Assembly: GCA_903934795.1 (NCBI GenBank) | Contig: CAIZPE010000189.1 | Location: 1 to 40,515 of the forward strand | Reading direction: 5' to 3' | Length of the DNA stretch: 40,515 nt | DNA from: an uncultured bacterium | GTDB taxonomy: Bacteria; Pseudomonadota; Gammaproteobacteria; Burkholderiales; Burkholderiaceae_E | Shown here: piece after piece, positions 8,192 through 16,059 of the stretch | How the letters are laid out: the number at the start of each line of letters is the position of its first letter | How positions within the stretch are numbered: position 1 is the stretch's first letter | Made by a program: the position numbers and the translations under genes | Notes under the pieces: model-generated | Told to the model about the DNA's origin: nothing | Seen by the model: only the letters and a program-made list of their open reading frames with translations | Databases searched by the model: none

Positions 8192-9298
8192 ATGTTCCCT
8201 GCCACTGTCACCGTCGCGGCCTTGCGCCGCTTCCTGCTCGCGCTGCTGATCGGCCTGTCGGCCGGCGCCCTGTGCGCGTGGCTGCACACCCCGCTGCCCT
8301 GGCTGATCGGGCCGCTGTTCGCCTGCGCGATTGCCTCGGCCCACGGCCTGCCGGTGGGCAGCCTGCTGCCGGCGCGCAACGCCGGCCACTGGGTGATCGG
8401 CACGGCGCTCGGCCTGTTCTTCACCGCCGATGTGGTCGGGCGTCTGGTGAGCCACCTCGGTCTGGTGATGGTTGGCCAGGCCTGGGCGCTGGCGGTGGGC
8501 CTCACCCTGGCCTGGGCGCTGCGCCGCTTCGCACGGCTCGATCCGGCCACCGCCTTTTTCGCCGGGGCGATCGGCGGTGCCTCCGAGATGGCCATCCAGG
8601 GCGAGCGCAACGGTGCCCGCGTGGACCTGATCGCGGCGGCGCACAGCCTGCGCATCCTGCTCGTGGTCAGTGTCACGCCCTTCGTCTTCCAGTGGCTGGG
8701 GGTGCGCGGATCGGACCCCTCCCAGCGGGTGACGCTGGCGGTGCAGTGGTGGCCGGGCTTCGCGCTGCTGCTGGTTCTCACCGTGGCCGGCGGGCTGGCC
8801 TTGCGCGCGCTGCGTGCGCCCAGCCCCTGGCTGATCGGGCCGCTGCTGGTGGCGGTGGGCCTGAGCGCCTGCGGCGTGGCGCTCACCGCCATGCCGGCCT
8901 GGATCGTGAGCCTGGGTCAGGTGGTGATCGGCATCTCGCTGGGCACCCGCTTTGCGCCGGGCTTCTTCGAGCGCGCCCCGCGCATGCTGGCGGTGGTGGG
9001 GGTCACCACGCTGATCGCGATCGCCGCCTCGGCCGGCGTGGCCTGGCTGATGTCGCTGGCCTCGGGCATTCCCTGGGCGACGCTCACCCTGGCCACCTCC
9101 CCCGGGGGCATCGCCGAGATGGCGCTCACCGCCAAGCTGCTCGAGCTCGGAGTGCCCATGGTGACCCTGTTTCACCTGACGCGGGTGCTGATGCTGGTAC
9201 TGTTCGGCGGCATGTTCTACCGCGGTCTGGCCGGCCGCCTGGGCTGGCCGCTGGGCCGGCCCGATGCGGCCGGCGGCCCGTCGACCGGCCGGCCCTGA
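8192..9298 (+). CDS. AbrB-family membrane protein
   Basis: This integral membrane protein of 368 residues has about ten hydrophobic segments. It contains two copies of the same element, TPLPWLIGPLFA near residue 29 and APSPWLIGPLLV near residue 209, which shows the internal duplication of the AbrB duplication domain. The motif GAIGGASEMA in the first half is echoed by TSPGGIAEMA in the second. Databases sometimes label these proteins as ammonia monooxygenase or as transcription regulators, which is misleading; they are putative transporters with no DNA-binding domain. The substrate is not known. The start ATG 8192 opens directly onto the first helix. The P450 gene begins 56 bp downstream on the same strand, so a two-gene transcript is possible. 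Confidence 0.87.
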   Translation: MFPATVTVAALRRFLLALLIGLSAGALCAWLHTPLPWLIGPLFACAIASAHGLPVGSLLPARNAGHWVIGTALGLFFTADVVGRLVSHLGLVMVGQAWALAVGLTLAWALRRFARLDPATAFFAGAIGGASEMAIQGERNGARVDLIAAAHSLRILLVVSVTPFVFQWLGVRGSDPSQRVTLAVQWWPGFALLLVLTVAGGLALRALRAPSPWLIGPLLVAVGLSACGVALTAMPAWIVSLGQVVIGISLGTRFAPGFFERAPRMLAVVGVTTLIAIAASAGVAWLMSLASGIPWATLTLATSPGGIAEMALTAKLLELGVPMVTLFHLTRVLMLVLFGGMFYRGLAGRLGWPLGRPDAAGGPSTGRP

Positions 9299-9354
9299 GG
9301 GCAGCGGCTCCGAGGGCGGCCGGCTCAGAGGCTCATCGCCCCAAGGAGTTGCCC

Positions 9355-10827
9355 ATGCCCCCGAGCACCGATCACGCCATGGCCGCGGCCCTCGAGCTGC
9401 CTCGTCTGCGCGCCAGCGACGGCTTTCGCGCACCCGCCACCGAGGTGGCCGACCTGCCCGGTCCGCGCACCGTGCCGCTGCTGGGCAATGCGCACCAGCT
9501 GCGCGCCGGGGCGGCCCATGCCTGCCTGGAGCAGTGGGCGGCCGAGTACGGGCCGATGTACCGCTTCAGCGCCGGCGCCATGCCGATCGTGGTGCTCAGC
9601 GACCCGGTGCTGATCGGCGAGATCCTCCGGCACCGGCCGGCGATGTTCACGCGCGGTGTGCGCCTGGCCACCGCGATCGACGAGGTCGGCCTCGCCGGCC
9701 TGTTCACCGCCGAGGGTGAACGCTGGCGCCGGCAGCGCAAGCTGGTGATGCGCGCGCTCACGCCCGACGCGGTGCGCCACTTCTTTCCGATCATCCACAC
9801 CGTCACCGCGCGGCTGCTGGCGCGCTGGCGCGAGGCCGCGCGCACCGGCGCCGCGGTGGAGGTGGGGCGCGACCTGAAGTGCTACTCCATCGATGTCACC
9901 ACCTGGCTGTCGATGGGTGTGGATGTCGACACCCTGAACCACGCCGACGACCCGCTGCAGCAGGATGTGGAGTTCCTGTTCGAGACGCTGGGCCGGCGCT
10001 TCCTGAAACCGTTTCCGTACTGGCGTTATGTGCGTCTGCCGGCCGACCGCCGTGCCGACGCTGCGGTGGCCCGGCTCAACCGCACGGTCGATGACCTGAT
10101 CGCCCAGGCCCGCGCCCGCATGGGCGCCGACCCGGCGCTGGCGGTGCGGCCCGGCAACATCCTCGAGGCGCTGCTGGTGGCGCGCGACGAGCCCGGCTCG
10201 GAGTTCACCGACGAGGATGTGCGCGGCAATGTCGCCACCATGCTCTTCGCCGGCGAGGACACCACCGCCAACGCCATGGCCTGGCTGCTGATGCTGCTGG
10301 CCGACACCCCGGGTCCGGCCGCGCGGGTGGTCGAGGAGATCGATACGGTGCTGGCGGGCGAGTCGCTGGTGCCCGAGTTCGGGCTGCTCGCGCGCCTGCC
10401 CTGGCTGGAGGCGGCCGCGGTCGAGTCGATGCGGCTGCGCCCGATCGCGCCGCAAAATGGCGCCACCGCCCGGGTGCCGGTCGACCTCGGCGGCTTGCGG
10501 ATTCCGGCCGGCCAGACCCTGATCATGCTCAGCCGCCCCACCGCCCTGGATGCCGCCCGCTTCGAGGATCCGCTCAGCTTCCGGCCCGAGCGCTGGCTGG
10601 GCGACCAGTCCGAAGGCGCCGACGATCCGCGCCGTGCGATCTTCCCCTTCGGCGGCGGGCCGCGCTACTGCCCGGGCCGCTACCTGGCGATGGTCGAGAT
10701 CAAGATGGTGGTGGCGATGGCGCTGGGCAATTTCCGGCTGGCCATCGACCCGGCCGCGCGCATCGAGGAGCACTTCACCTTCACGATGGGTCCCTCGAGC
10801 CTGCCGCTGCGGTTCACGGCGCGCTGA
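9355..10827 (+). CDS. Cytochrome P450 (complete, long form)
   Basis: This is a complete haem monooxygenase of 490 residues. Diagnostic motifs are the C-helix WRRQRK after GE, the I-helix oxygen-activation motif AGEDTT (299-304), the K-helix ExxR as ESMR (357-360), the FRPERW element and the haem loop FGGGPRYCPG with the axial ligand Cys439. Length and motifs are closer to the long, eukaryote-like class than to the short camphor type, and differ clearly from the partial P450 at the left edge. There is no N-terminal membrane anchor. AAGGAG at 9342-9347 supports ATG 9355. No redox partner is adjacent, so electrons must come from a gene elsewhere. It converges on the PNPOx-like gene with a 2 bp gap. 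Confidence 0.92.
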   Translation: MPPSTDHAMAAALELPRLRASDGFRAPATEVADLPGPRTVPLLGNAHQLRAGAAHACLEQWAAEYGPMYRFSAGAMPIVVLSDPVLIGEILRHRPAMFTRGVRLATAIDEVGLAGLFTAEGERWRRQRKLVMRALTPDAVRHFFPIIHTVTARLLARWREAARTGAAVEVGRDLKCYSIDVTTWLSMGVDVDTLNHADDPLQQDVEFLFETLGRRFLKPFPYWRYVRLPADRRADAAVARLNRTVDDLIAQARARMGADPALAVRPGNILEALLVARDEPGSEFTDEDVRGNVATMLFAGEDTTANAMAWLLMLLADTPGPAARVVEEIDTVLAGESLVPEFGLLARLPWLEAAAVESMRLRPIAPQNGATARVPVDLGGLRIPAGQTLIMLSRPTALDAARFEDPLSFRPERWLGDQSEGADDPRRAIFPFGGGPRYCPGRYLAMVEIKMVVAMALGNFRLAIDPAARIEEHFTFTMGPSSLPLRFTAR

Positions 10828-10829
10828 TC

Positions 10830-11390
10830 TCAGGGCTCGAGCCAGCTGCTCTGCCAGCCGCCGGCCGACCAGCGCAGGCCGGCCCGGCGGTGTCCGGCCG
10901 GGTCGAGCAGCAGCCAGTCGAGCTCACCGACCACCACCCGCAGCACGGCGAAATCGTCGGCCCCCTGATAGAGCCCGCGGCTGTGCGCGGCCAGACCCTG
11001 CCAGGCCTGCGCGCTCAGCGCATCCTGCGCATGCACCGTGGCCTCGCCATGGGCACGCACCTGGGTGCGCGAGGCCGTGTCGTGGAAGACCAGGCAGACC
11101 GGCGGTCGGGCCTGCAGCTGGCCGATCTTGCCGGCCCGGCGATGGCTGTGGATCAGCAGGACACGCCCGGCGGGGTCGGCGTGGCGCAGCACCACCGTGC
11201 GGGCATCGGGCACGCCCGGCTGCCGCAGGCTGGCCAGCACCGGCCAGTGGAAGCCGTGGGCGGGGTCGCCGCTGCCCTGGACCAGCGTCTGCCAGATCCG
11301 TGCCGGCAGAGCGGCGAGGTCGGGCAGGTCCTGTGTGGCCTGTGAGCAGGCGCTTACACCGCTGCCGGGCGGCGCTGAATGTGGGCTCAT
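10830..11390 (-). CDS. PNPOx-like flavin-binding protein
   Basis: This 186-residue protein resembles the pyridoxamine 5'-phosphate oxidase split-barrel family. It has DARTVVLRH (62-70), SHRRAGKIGQL (82-92) and SRTQVRAHGEA (107-117), matching the FMN-contacting segments of PdxH-like proteins. It is not a clear PdxH: the C-terminal PLP-specific motif is not recognisable, so oxidation of pyridoxamine phosphate is only one possibility, and a generic FMN reductase is another. Two in-frame ATGs (11390 and 11405) are possible, with no clear ribosome site for either; I chose the inner one. It is the last gene of a seven-gene minus-strand run and starts 28 bp after the preceding stop. Confidence 0.75.
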   Translation of the reverse strand: MSPHSAPPGSGVSACSQATQDLPDLAALPARIWQTLVQGSGDPAHGFHWPVLASLRQPGVPDARTVVLRHADPAGRVLLIHSHRRAGKIGQLQARPPVCLVFHDTASRTQVRAHGEATVHAQDALSAQAWQGLAAHSRGLYQGADDFAVLRVVVGELDWLLLDPAGHRRAGLRWSAGGWQSSWLEP

Positions 11391-11418
11391 GCTGCGACCC
11401 GGCATGACCCGACGGCGC

Positions 11419-12591
11419 TCAGACCGCCTCCATCGGCACCGCCCGGGCGAGCAGCGCCTGCCATTGCTCAGGGCTGCTCGGCCAGCCCCGGTCGCCGGCC
11501 AGCGCCAGCTGGCGCAGCGCCGGCCCCACCTGCCATGCCGGGGGTTGGCCGAAGCCGGCGGGCAGCTCGCGCCAGAGCCGGCGCAGCAGGTTCTCGGGCA
11601 CGCCGAAGCGCCGGGCCAGGGCCTCGATCACCGCGCGGTCCTGGCCGGCGTCGATCGCGCGCCGCAGCACCCCGGCCCAGTGCAGGGCGTGGGCGCCGGC
11701 GGTGCGGGTGGCCAGGCTGCGCAGGTCGAAGCCACCCGTGCCCAGCCCACCCTCGGGCGCGGCATCGAGCGGCACCAGGCTTTGCGCGAAAAAGGCCGCC
11801 AGTCCGGGCAGGCGACCGAGCACATGGGTGCGCGCGGCGGCGTGGCGCGGATCGAGCATCAGCCAGTTGTAGCAGCCGAGGTGCCGGCCGGCGCCGGTGT
11901 CGGCGAGCCGCGCCAGCACGGCCGGCTCCAGCGTGGCCTCGATCATGGCGGCCACCCGCTGCTCGACCGCCTGTTCGCGCAGGTCGGTGGCGCGCAGCAC
12001 CCGGCCGTAGAAGGCGATGTCGATGATGCCGTCGCGCAGCGCGGCGCGCAGGCCGGCAAGGAAGTCGGGGCTGCGGGCCTCGCGGTCAAAGAGGCTGGCC
12101 GGCGCCTGCGGCTCCAGCCGGTGCTCGGTGTCGAGGTGGCGTCGCCAGTCGTCGCGGCGCTGCGCCAGCACCGTGAGCATCTCTTCGGCCAGGCTGGCGA
12201 ACAGGGTGTCGAGCAGCCGGTCGGCGTTCAGGCCGCTGCCGAGATCGGCGCCGAGCGCGTCGACCAGCCGCTTCAGGGTGGCGTCCGAGAGCAGCGAGCG
12301 GAAGTCGTGCACCAGACCGTCGCGGTCGACGCCGACGAATCGGGCATTCAGCCCCCAGGCCCGCACCAGCTGGGCGAAGATCGGATTGGCCATCAGCGAC
12401 AGCCGCGACGCGATGGGCGGCAGCAGCACCAGCAGCCGCCACTCCGAGGAGGGATGGCGCCAGACCAGGGCCCGCGGGCTGCGCAGGTAGACCGCGGCAA
12501 GATGCGCGAGTTCGGGGCCGGTGCAGCCGGCGTCGAGCAGCTCGGCGTCGACCGGAAAGCCGTCGGCGCGCAGGGCTTCGAAGTCGGTCAT
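11419..12591 (-). CDS. Hypothetical protein, 390 residues
   Basis: I do not recognise this protein. It is predicted soluble and rich in Leu, Ala and Arg, with no signal peptide, membrane segment or known catalytic motif. Notable parts are an early hydrophobic stretch EWRLLVLLPPIASRL (about 49-63), helical middle segments with many heptad-like leucines, a GCYNWLMLDPRHAA element (about 245-258) and a C-terminal helix-turn-helix-like piece, ARRFGVPENLLRRLWRELP. The last could bind nucleic acid or be an ordinary helical hairpin. The ATG at 12591 follows the small membrane-protein gene by 37 bp on the same strand. Codon use and third-position GC look like the neighbours, so it is probably a native gene. 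Its place between a membrane peptide and a flavoprotein gives no firm clue. Confidence 0.75.
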   Translation of the reverse strand: MTDFEALRADGFPVDAELLDAGCTGPELAHLAAVYLRSPRALVWRHPSSEWRLLVLLPPIASRLSLMANPIFAQLVRAWGLNARFVGVDRDGLVHDFRSLLSDATLKRLVDALGADLGSGLNADRLLDTLFASLAEEMLTVLAQRRDDWRRHLDTEHRLEPQAPASLFDREARSPDFLAGLRAALRDGIIDIAFYGRVLRATDLREQAVEQRVAAMIEATLEPAVLARLADTGAGRHLGCYNWLMLDPRHAAARTHVLGRLPGLAAFFAQSLVPLDAAPEGGLGTGGFDLRSLATRTAGAHALHWAGVLRRAIDAGQDRAVIEALARRFGVPENLLRRLWRELPAGFGQPPAWQVGPALRQLALAGDRGWPSSPEQWQALLARAVPMEAV

Positions 12592-12628
12592 GGGGTGGGC
12601 GCCGGGCGGGGGCGCCGCGGCGGGAGGC

Positions 12629-12805
12629 TCAGTCTGACCGCTTGGCCACGTAGAGCAGGCCGCCGCCGAAAAGGATGAGCAGCGTGGCCATGAGGGTGCG
12701 GCCGACGGAGTCGCGCCAGATGGCTTCGGCGGCGAACAGGGAACCCGCGGCGAGGAGGAATCGGGCGGTGCCGGCGGTGCGCTGGGCGGGACTGAGCTCG
12801 GGCAT
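12629..12805 (-). CDS. Small two-helix membrane protein, 58 residues
   Basis: This short gene reads from ATG 12805 to a TGA at 12629-12631. The peptide starts MPELSPAQRTAGTARF and has two hydrophobic segments, about 14-30 (FLLAAGSLFAAEAIW) and 37-54 (LMATLLILFGGGLLYVA), joined by a short basic/polar loop and ending in KRSD. This suggests a hairpin in the inner membrane with both ends in the cytoplasm. It sits between the MOSC gene (15 bp upstream) and the 390-residue gene (37 bp downstream) on the same strand, in a gap that would otherwise be unexplained. No family is recognised. The strong helix pattern, a start close to the previous stop and the operon position support it as real. Confidence 0.6.
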   Translation of the reverse strand: MPELSPAQRTAGTARFLLAAGSLFAAEAIWRDSVGRTLMATLLILFGGGLLYVAKRSD

Positions 12806-12820
12806 GAAAATGACTCTACC

Positions 12821-13429
12821 TCAGAACAGCGACGATTGGCGCTTGCCGTGCCGCAAGCGATGGCTTTGTTCGATGGTGACCACACGATCGCCCGGCAGCA
12901 CATCGATCGGGGCACCGGCGGCGAGTCTGCCCGGATGAACGACGGCGCAGTAGGCGCCGGTGAAGCCGCTCTGCACCATCATCTTGGAGGCCCAGCTGAA
13001 GCCCATGCGGATGTCGAACTTGAAGCAGGGCGAGCGCGGCGACTCCACCCGCAGCACCACCTCGCCGATGCGCAGCCGGTCGCCGATCCAGAGCGTGGGC
13101 TCGAACAGGCCGCTGACCAGCAGGTTCTCGCCCAGGGCGCCGGGGGCGAGCGGATCGGTGCGCCCGGCCTGTCCGCGCACCGTCTGCCAGAAGGCGTAGT
13201 GCTCCGACGGGTACAGGTAGACCGCCTTGTCGGGGCCGCCATGCACGGTGAGATCGACCTGCTCGTCGCCGGCCAAGCCCAGCGGGCCCACCGCCACCGG
13301 ATCGGGCCGTTCCAGGGTGCTCAGGGCCTGCTTGCCGATGGCGCTCATCACCTGGCGAGGCCGCTCACCGCCATCCCGGGTGAGCAGGGGCGCAGCGCGG
13401 CCCGCGCACACCGCCAGCAGCCGGCTCAT
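12821..13429 (-). CDS. MOSC domain-containing protein (YiiM-like)
   Basis: This 202-residue protein carries the MOSC fold of molybdenum-cofactor sulfurase C-termini. It shows DLTVHGGPDKAVYLYPSEHY (59-78), the GALGENL segment (98-104), the IGDRLRIG turn and the conserved cysteine Cys135 in ESPRSPCFKFD. Length and order match YiiM-type proteins, which use Moco and take part in detoxification of N-hydroxylated base analogues. Its start overlaps the dehydratase stop by 4 bp (ATGA), implying coupled translation. The same window carries a molybdate importer, which would supply the metal, though the genes are about 8 kb apart and there is no direct link. Substrate unknown. Confidence 0.88.
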   Translation of the reverse strand: MSRLLAVCAGRAAPLLTRDGGERPRQVMSAIGKQALSTLERPDPVAVGPLGLAGDEQVDLTVHGGPDKAVYLYPSEHYAFWQTVRGQAGRTDPLAPGALGENLLVSGLFEPTLWIGDRLRIGEVVLRVESPRSPCFKFDIRMGFSWASKMMVQSGFTGAYCAVVHPGRLAAGAPIDVLPGDRVVTIEQSHRLRHGKRQSSLF

Positions 13430-14394
13430 GGCGCTGGCGCCGCCAGCGCGGCCGGATCGACATTGGCGCCGCACACCAGCACGCCCACCCGCTCGCCGGG
13501 TGCGGGGCGATAGGCACCGCAGAGCAGTGCCGCCAGCGCGGTGGCGCCGCCCGGCTCGGCGGCCACGCGCGCGGCAGCCCACAGCGCGCGCTGCGCCTGC
13601 ACGATGGCCGCGTCGGGCACCAGCACCGAGGCGGCGAGATGGCGCTGCGCGAGCGGGAACATGAGCTCGCCAACCTGCCGGGCGCCCAGGGAGTCGGCCG
13701 CCACGCCGGACACGGCCACGCTCACCGGCGCGCCTGCGGTCAGCGCACGGTGCAGCGTGGGGCAGCCCTCGGACTCGACCGCCACCACCCGCACCGATCC
13801 CTGGTACCAGGCAAGCATGCCGCCGATCAGGCCGCCGCCACCCACCGCCACCAGCACGGTGTCGAGGGCGGGGCACTGCTGCTGCCATTCGCGCGCCAGG
13901 GTGCCCTGGCCGGCAAGGGTGGCGGGGTGGTCGTAGGCATGGGATTCGAGCGCGCCGCTGGCCTCGCGAAAGGCGGTGCAGGCGGCCAGCGCACCGGCAT
14001 AGTCCTGGCCGGCGAGCCGCACCTGGGCCCCCAGCGCGCGCAGCCGGGCCTGCTTGGCCGCGGGCGTGGTCTCGGGCACGAAGACATGCGCGGGCAGGCC
14101 AAGCTCGCTGGCGGCCAGCGCCACCGCGATGCCGTGGTTGCCACCCGAGGCCGCCGCCACGCCAGCCACCGGCACGCTGGCCGAGAGCAGGCGGTTGAAG
14201 GCGCCGCGGGCCTTGAAGGTGCCGCTCACCTGCAGGCACTCGAGCTTGAGCGTGAGGTCGTGGCCCTCGAGGGTGAGCTCGAGGCAGGGTGTGACCCGCA
14301 CCCGGCCGGCGATGCGCGCGGCGGCGGCGGCGATCTCGTCGCGCCAGGCGATGCGCGTGTCGGCCGCGCCCGGCTGCCCGCCGCGCTCAGCCAT
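13426..14394 (-). CDS. Serine/threonine dehydratase-like PLP enzyme
   Basis: This fold-type II PLP enzyme of 322 residues has the Schiff-base lysine at K61 (SGTFKARGAF), an asparagine loop SGGNHG (83-88) that cradles the PLP ring, and a phosphate-binding glycine loop VGGGGLIGG near residue 188. These match threonine dehydratase, serine dehydratase and serine racemase, which eliminate the beta-hydroxyl of Ser or Thr to give a 2-oxo acid and ammonia. It lacks the C-terminal ACT-type regulatory domain of biosynthetic IlvA, so a catabolic role is more likely. The start overlaps the hydratase stop by 8 bp and the end overlaps the MOSC gene by 4 bp. Exact substrate preference cannot be read from the sequence. 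Confidence 0.88.
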   Translation of the reverse strand: MAERGGQPGAADTRIAWRDEIAAAAARIAGRVRVTPCLELTLEGHDLTLKLECLQVSGTFKARGAFNRLLSASVPVAGVAAASGGNHGIAVALAASELGLPAHVFVPETTPAAKQARLRALGAQVRLAGQDYAGALAACTAFREASGALESHAYDHPATLAGQGTLAREWQQQCPALDTVLVAVGGGGLIGGMLAWYQGSVRVVAVESEGCPTLHRALTAGAPVSVAVSGVAADSLGARQVGELMFPLAQRHLAASVLVPDAAIVQAQRALWAAARVAAEPGGATALAALLCGAYRPAPGERVGVLVCGANVDPAALAAPAP

Positions 14395-15163
14395 GGGTGA
14401 TCAGCGCCAGCCCGGGCAGCTCGATGCCCTCGATCCGGGTGCGCCAGTGCTGCCCGGGCGCCAGCGGCTGGGCATCGGTGAGGGTGCCGGTGGTGACGAT
14501 GGCGCCCGCCGGCAGGCGCCAGCCCTCGGCCAGGGCCTGGCCCACCAGATGGGCGAGGGCCTGCACCGGCCCGTCGAGCACCGCGCTGCCTTGACCGGTG
14601 GCCACCGGCGCGTCGTTGCAGGACAGGTGCAGCGTGAGCCCGGCCAGGGCGGCGCCGTCGTCCGGCGCGCAGGGCCGGCGCGGGCCGATCAGCAGCGCGC
14701 CATGCAGCCCCTGTGCGGCGATGGCCTGGGCGGCGCTGAAGCGCCATTCCGGCCAGGGGCTGGTGACCACTTCGAAGCCGTGGGCCATCCAGCCGATGCA
14801 CCCGAGCACATGGTCGGGGTCGGCATGCTCGGGGCTGGTGGCCAGGCCGAACACGATCTCGGGTTCGAGGCGCGGTTCGGCCCAGCGTGCCGGCCGCACC
14901 TCGGCGAGGCTGCCCTCGAGCTGCGTGACCGTGGTGTGCCAGAGCGGCCCGCGGATGGGATGGCTGACGCCGTAGAGCGGCCAGATGCTGCGGTTGGTGA
15001 AGCCGATCTTCCAGCCCAGCGGCCGCTCGCCACGGGCCTGCCGCAGGGCGCTGACCTCGTCCTGAAGGGCCTGGCCGGCGGCGGCGTCGGCGAGCGGGTA
15101 GGCGGCGGGGTCGAGACGGGCGCCGGCGTCGGCCGCGCTCAGCAGGCCCTGCGCGAGGCTCAC
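14387..15163 (-). CDS. 2-keto-4-pentenoate hydratase-like (FAH superfamily) enzyme
   Basis: This 258-residue protein belongs to the hydratase/decarboxylase branch of the fumarylacetoacetase fold. Residues that fit metal binding are E100 and E102 (RLEPEIVFGL) and E131 (HGFEVV), and GWKIGFT (50-56) is a family landmark. Enzymes of this group hydrate 2-hydroxypenta-2,4-dienoate in meta-cleavage of aromatics or decarboxylate 4-oxalocrotonate; no other meta-cleavage gene is present here, so the substrate is open. The start is GTG at 15163, chosen because it overlaps the regulator stop as GTGA, exactly as in coupled operons; longer readings in this frame overlap the regulator and have no family support. 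Confidence 0.83.
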   Translation of the reverse strand: MSLAQGLLSAADAGARLDPAAYPLADAAAGQALQDEVSALRQARGERPLGWKIGFTNRSIWPLYGVSHPIRGPLWHTTVTQLEGSLAEVRPARWAEPRLEPEIVFGLATSPEHADPDHVLGCIGWMAHGFEVVTSPWPEWRFSAAQAIAAQGLHGALLIGPRRPCAPDDGAALAGLTLHLSCNDAPVATGQGSAVLDGPVQALAHLVGQALAEGWRLPAGAIVTTGTLTDAQPLAPGQHWRTRIEGIELPGLALITHG

Positions 15164-15864
15164 GGCTCGCCGCCGGCCACCGCCTGCACCGCGGCGGTCT
15201 CGATGCGGAAGAAGCGGCCCTGGCGATCGAGGTCGTGCATCAGCCCCTCGCGACGGAAGGCCGCCACCGTGCGGCTGGCGGTTTCGGTGGTGATGCCCAG
15301 CACCGCGCCGACATCCTCCCGCGAGGGCAGCATGAGCTGGTCGTGGCCCTCGCCGGCCAGACGCAGCAGCAGCCGCGCCAGGCGCTGCCGGGCGCTGCCC
15401 GAGGCGAGATCGGCGATGAAGTCGTCGGCGGTCCTGAGCGCTTCGTGCCACTTGCGCACCAGCTGCTGGTGCAGGCGCGGCGACTCGGTCTCCAGGCGCC
15501 GGATGACCGCCACCGGGATGCGGCAGGCCTGGATGTCGGTGATGGCCACCGCGGTGGAGTCATAGGGCGCGCCGGCGGTGGTCTCGAGGCCGGCGATATC
15601 GCCGGGGCCGAGCAGGCGCACGATGCGCTGCGAGCCGTCGGCGTGGTAGCGCACCAGCTTGATCAGGCCCTTGCGTACGGTGAACACGTACTCGCCCTGG
15701 GCGCCTTCGGCGAAGACCGTGTCGTGGGGCGCCAGCGCCAGATCATGGATGGGCTGGTCGATCAGCTGGAAGTCGGCGCTGTTCAGGTTGGCGAACAGCG
15801 ACTGAGCACGGATGCCGCAACTGGCGCAATCGGACTCGTTGACCGTATGGAGCTTGACTTGCAT
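15160..15864 (-). CDS. Crp/Fnr-family regulator, FNR-like but lacking one cluster cysteine
   Basis: This 234-residue regulator has an N-terminal cysteine region, a cyclic-nucleotide-binding-type beta roll (about 30-140) and a C-terminal winged helix. The recognition helix has ETASR (E194, S197, R198), the E..SR signature that reads TTGAT-type FNR boxes. E. coli FNR ligates [4Fe-4S] through Cys20, Cys23, Cys29 and Cys122. By alignment of CASCGIRAQSLF with CQDCSISQLCIP, this protein keeps the first two (C13, C16) and the last (C114 in ACRIP), but the third is serine (S22). Oxygen sensing through a normal cluster is therefore doubtful. It leads the minus-strand operon running to 10830 and diverges from pckG. 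No clear FNR box was found between them. Confidence 0.88.
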   Translation of the reverse strand: MQVKLHTVNESDCASCGIRAQSLFANLNSADFQLIDQPIHDLALAPHDTVFAEGAQGEYVFTVRKGLIKLVRYHADGSQRIVRLLGPGDIAGLETTAGAPYDSTAVAITDIQACRIPVAVIRRLETESPRLHQQLVRKWHEALRTADDFIADLASGSARQRLARLLLRLAGEGHDQLMLPSREDVGAVLGITTETASRTVAAFRREGLMHDLDRQGRFFRIETAAVQAVAGGEP

Positions 15865-16059
15865 GGTGAGCCTTTCCGCCGGCTCTGGATGGTCGGGGAA
15901 TTATGGCTGATCGGCCCGCGCAGCGGGTTGGCGGCGGCCGGGCTCGCCCCTGGCAGCCCGCCCGGGATACCCGATCAGGCTGCCTGCCCTCAGGCCCCGG
16001 CGTTCCGGACGGTGTAAAATTGACGGTTTCGCTCTTGTCCGGACCCCACGGAGCCCCGC

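Noticed and set aside
15905-15985. Distant inverted repeat GCTGATCGG / CCGATCAGGC in the gap between the FNR-like gene and pckG
   Set aside because: Arms are 8-9 bp with about 55 bp between them and there is no match to an FNR box; chance is likely in this composition.
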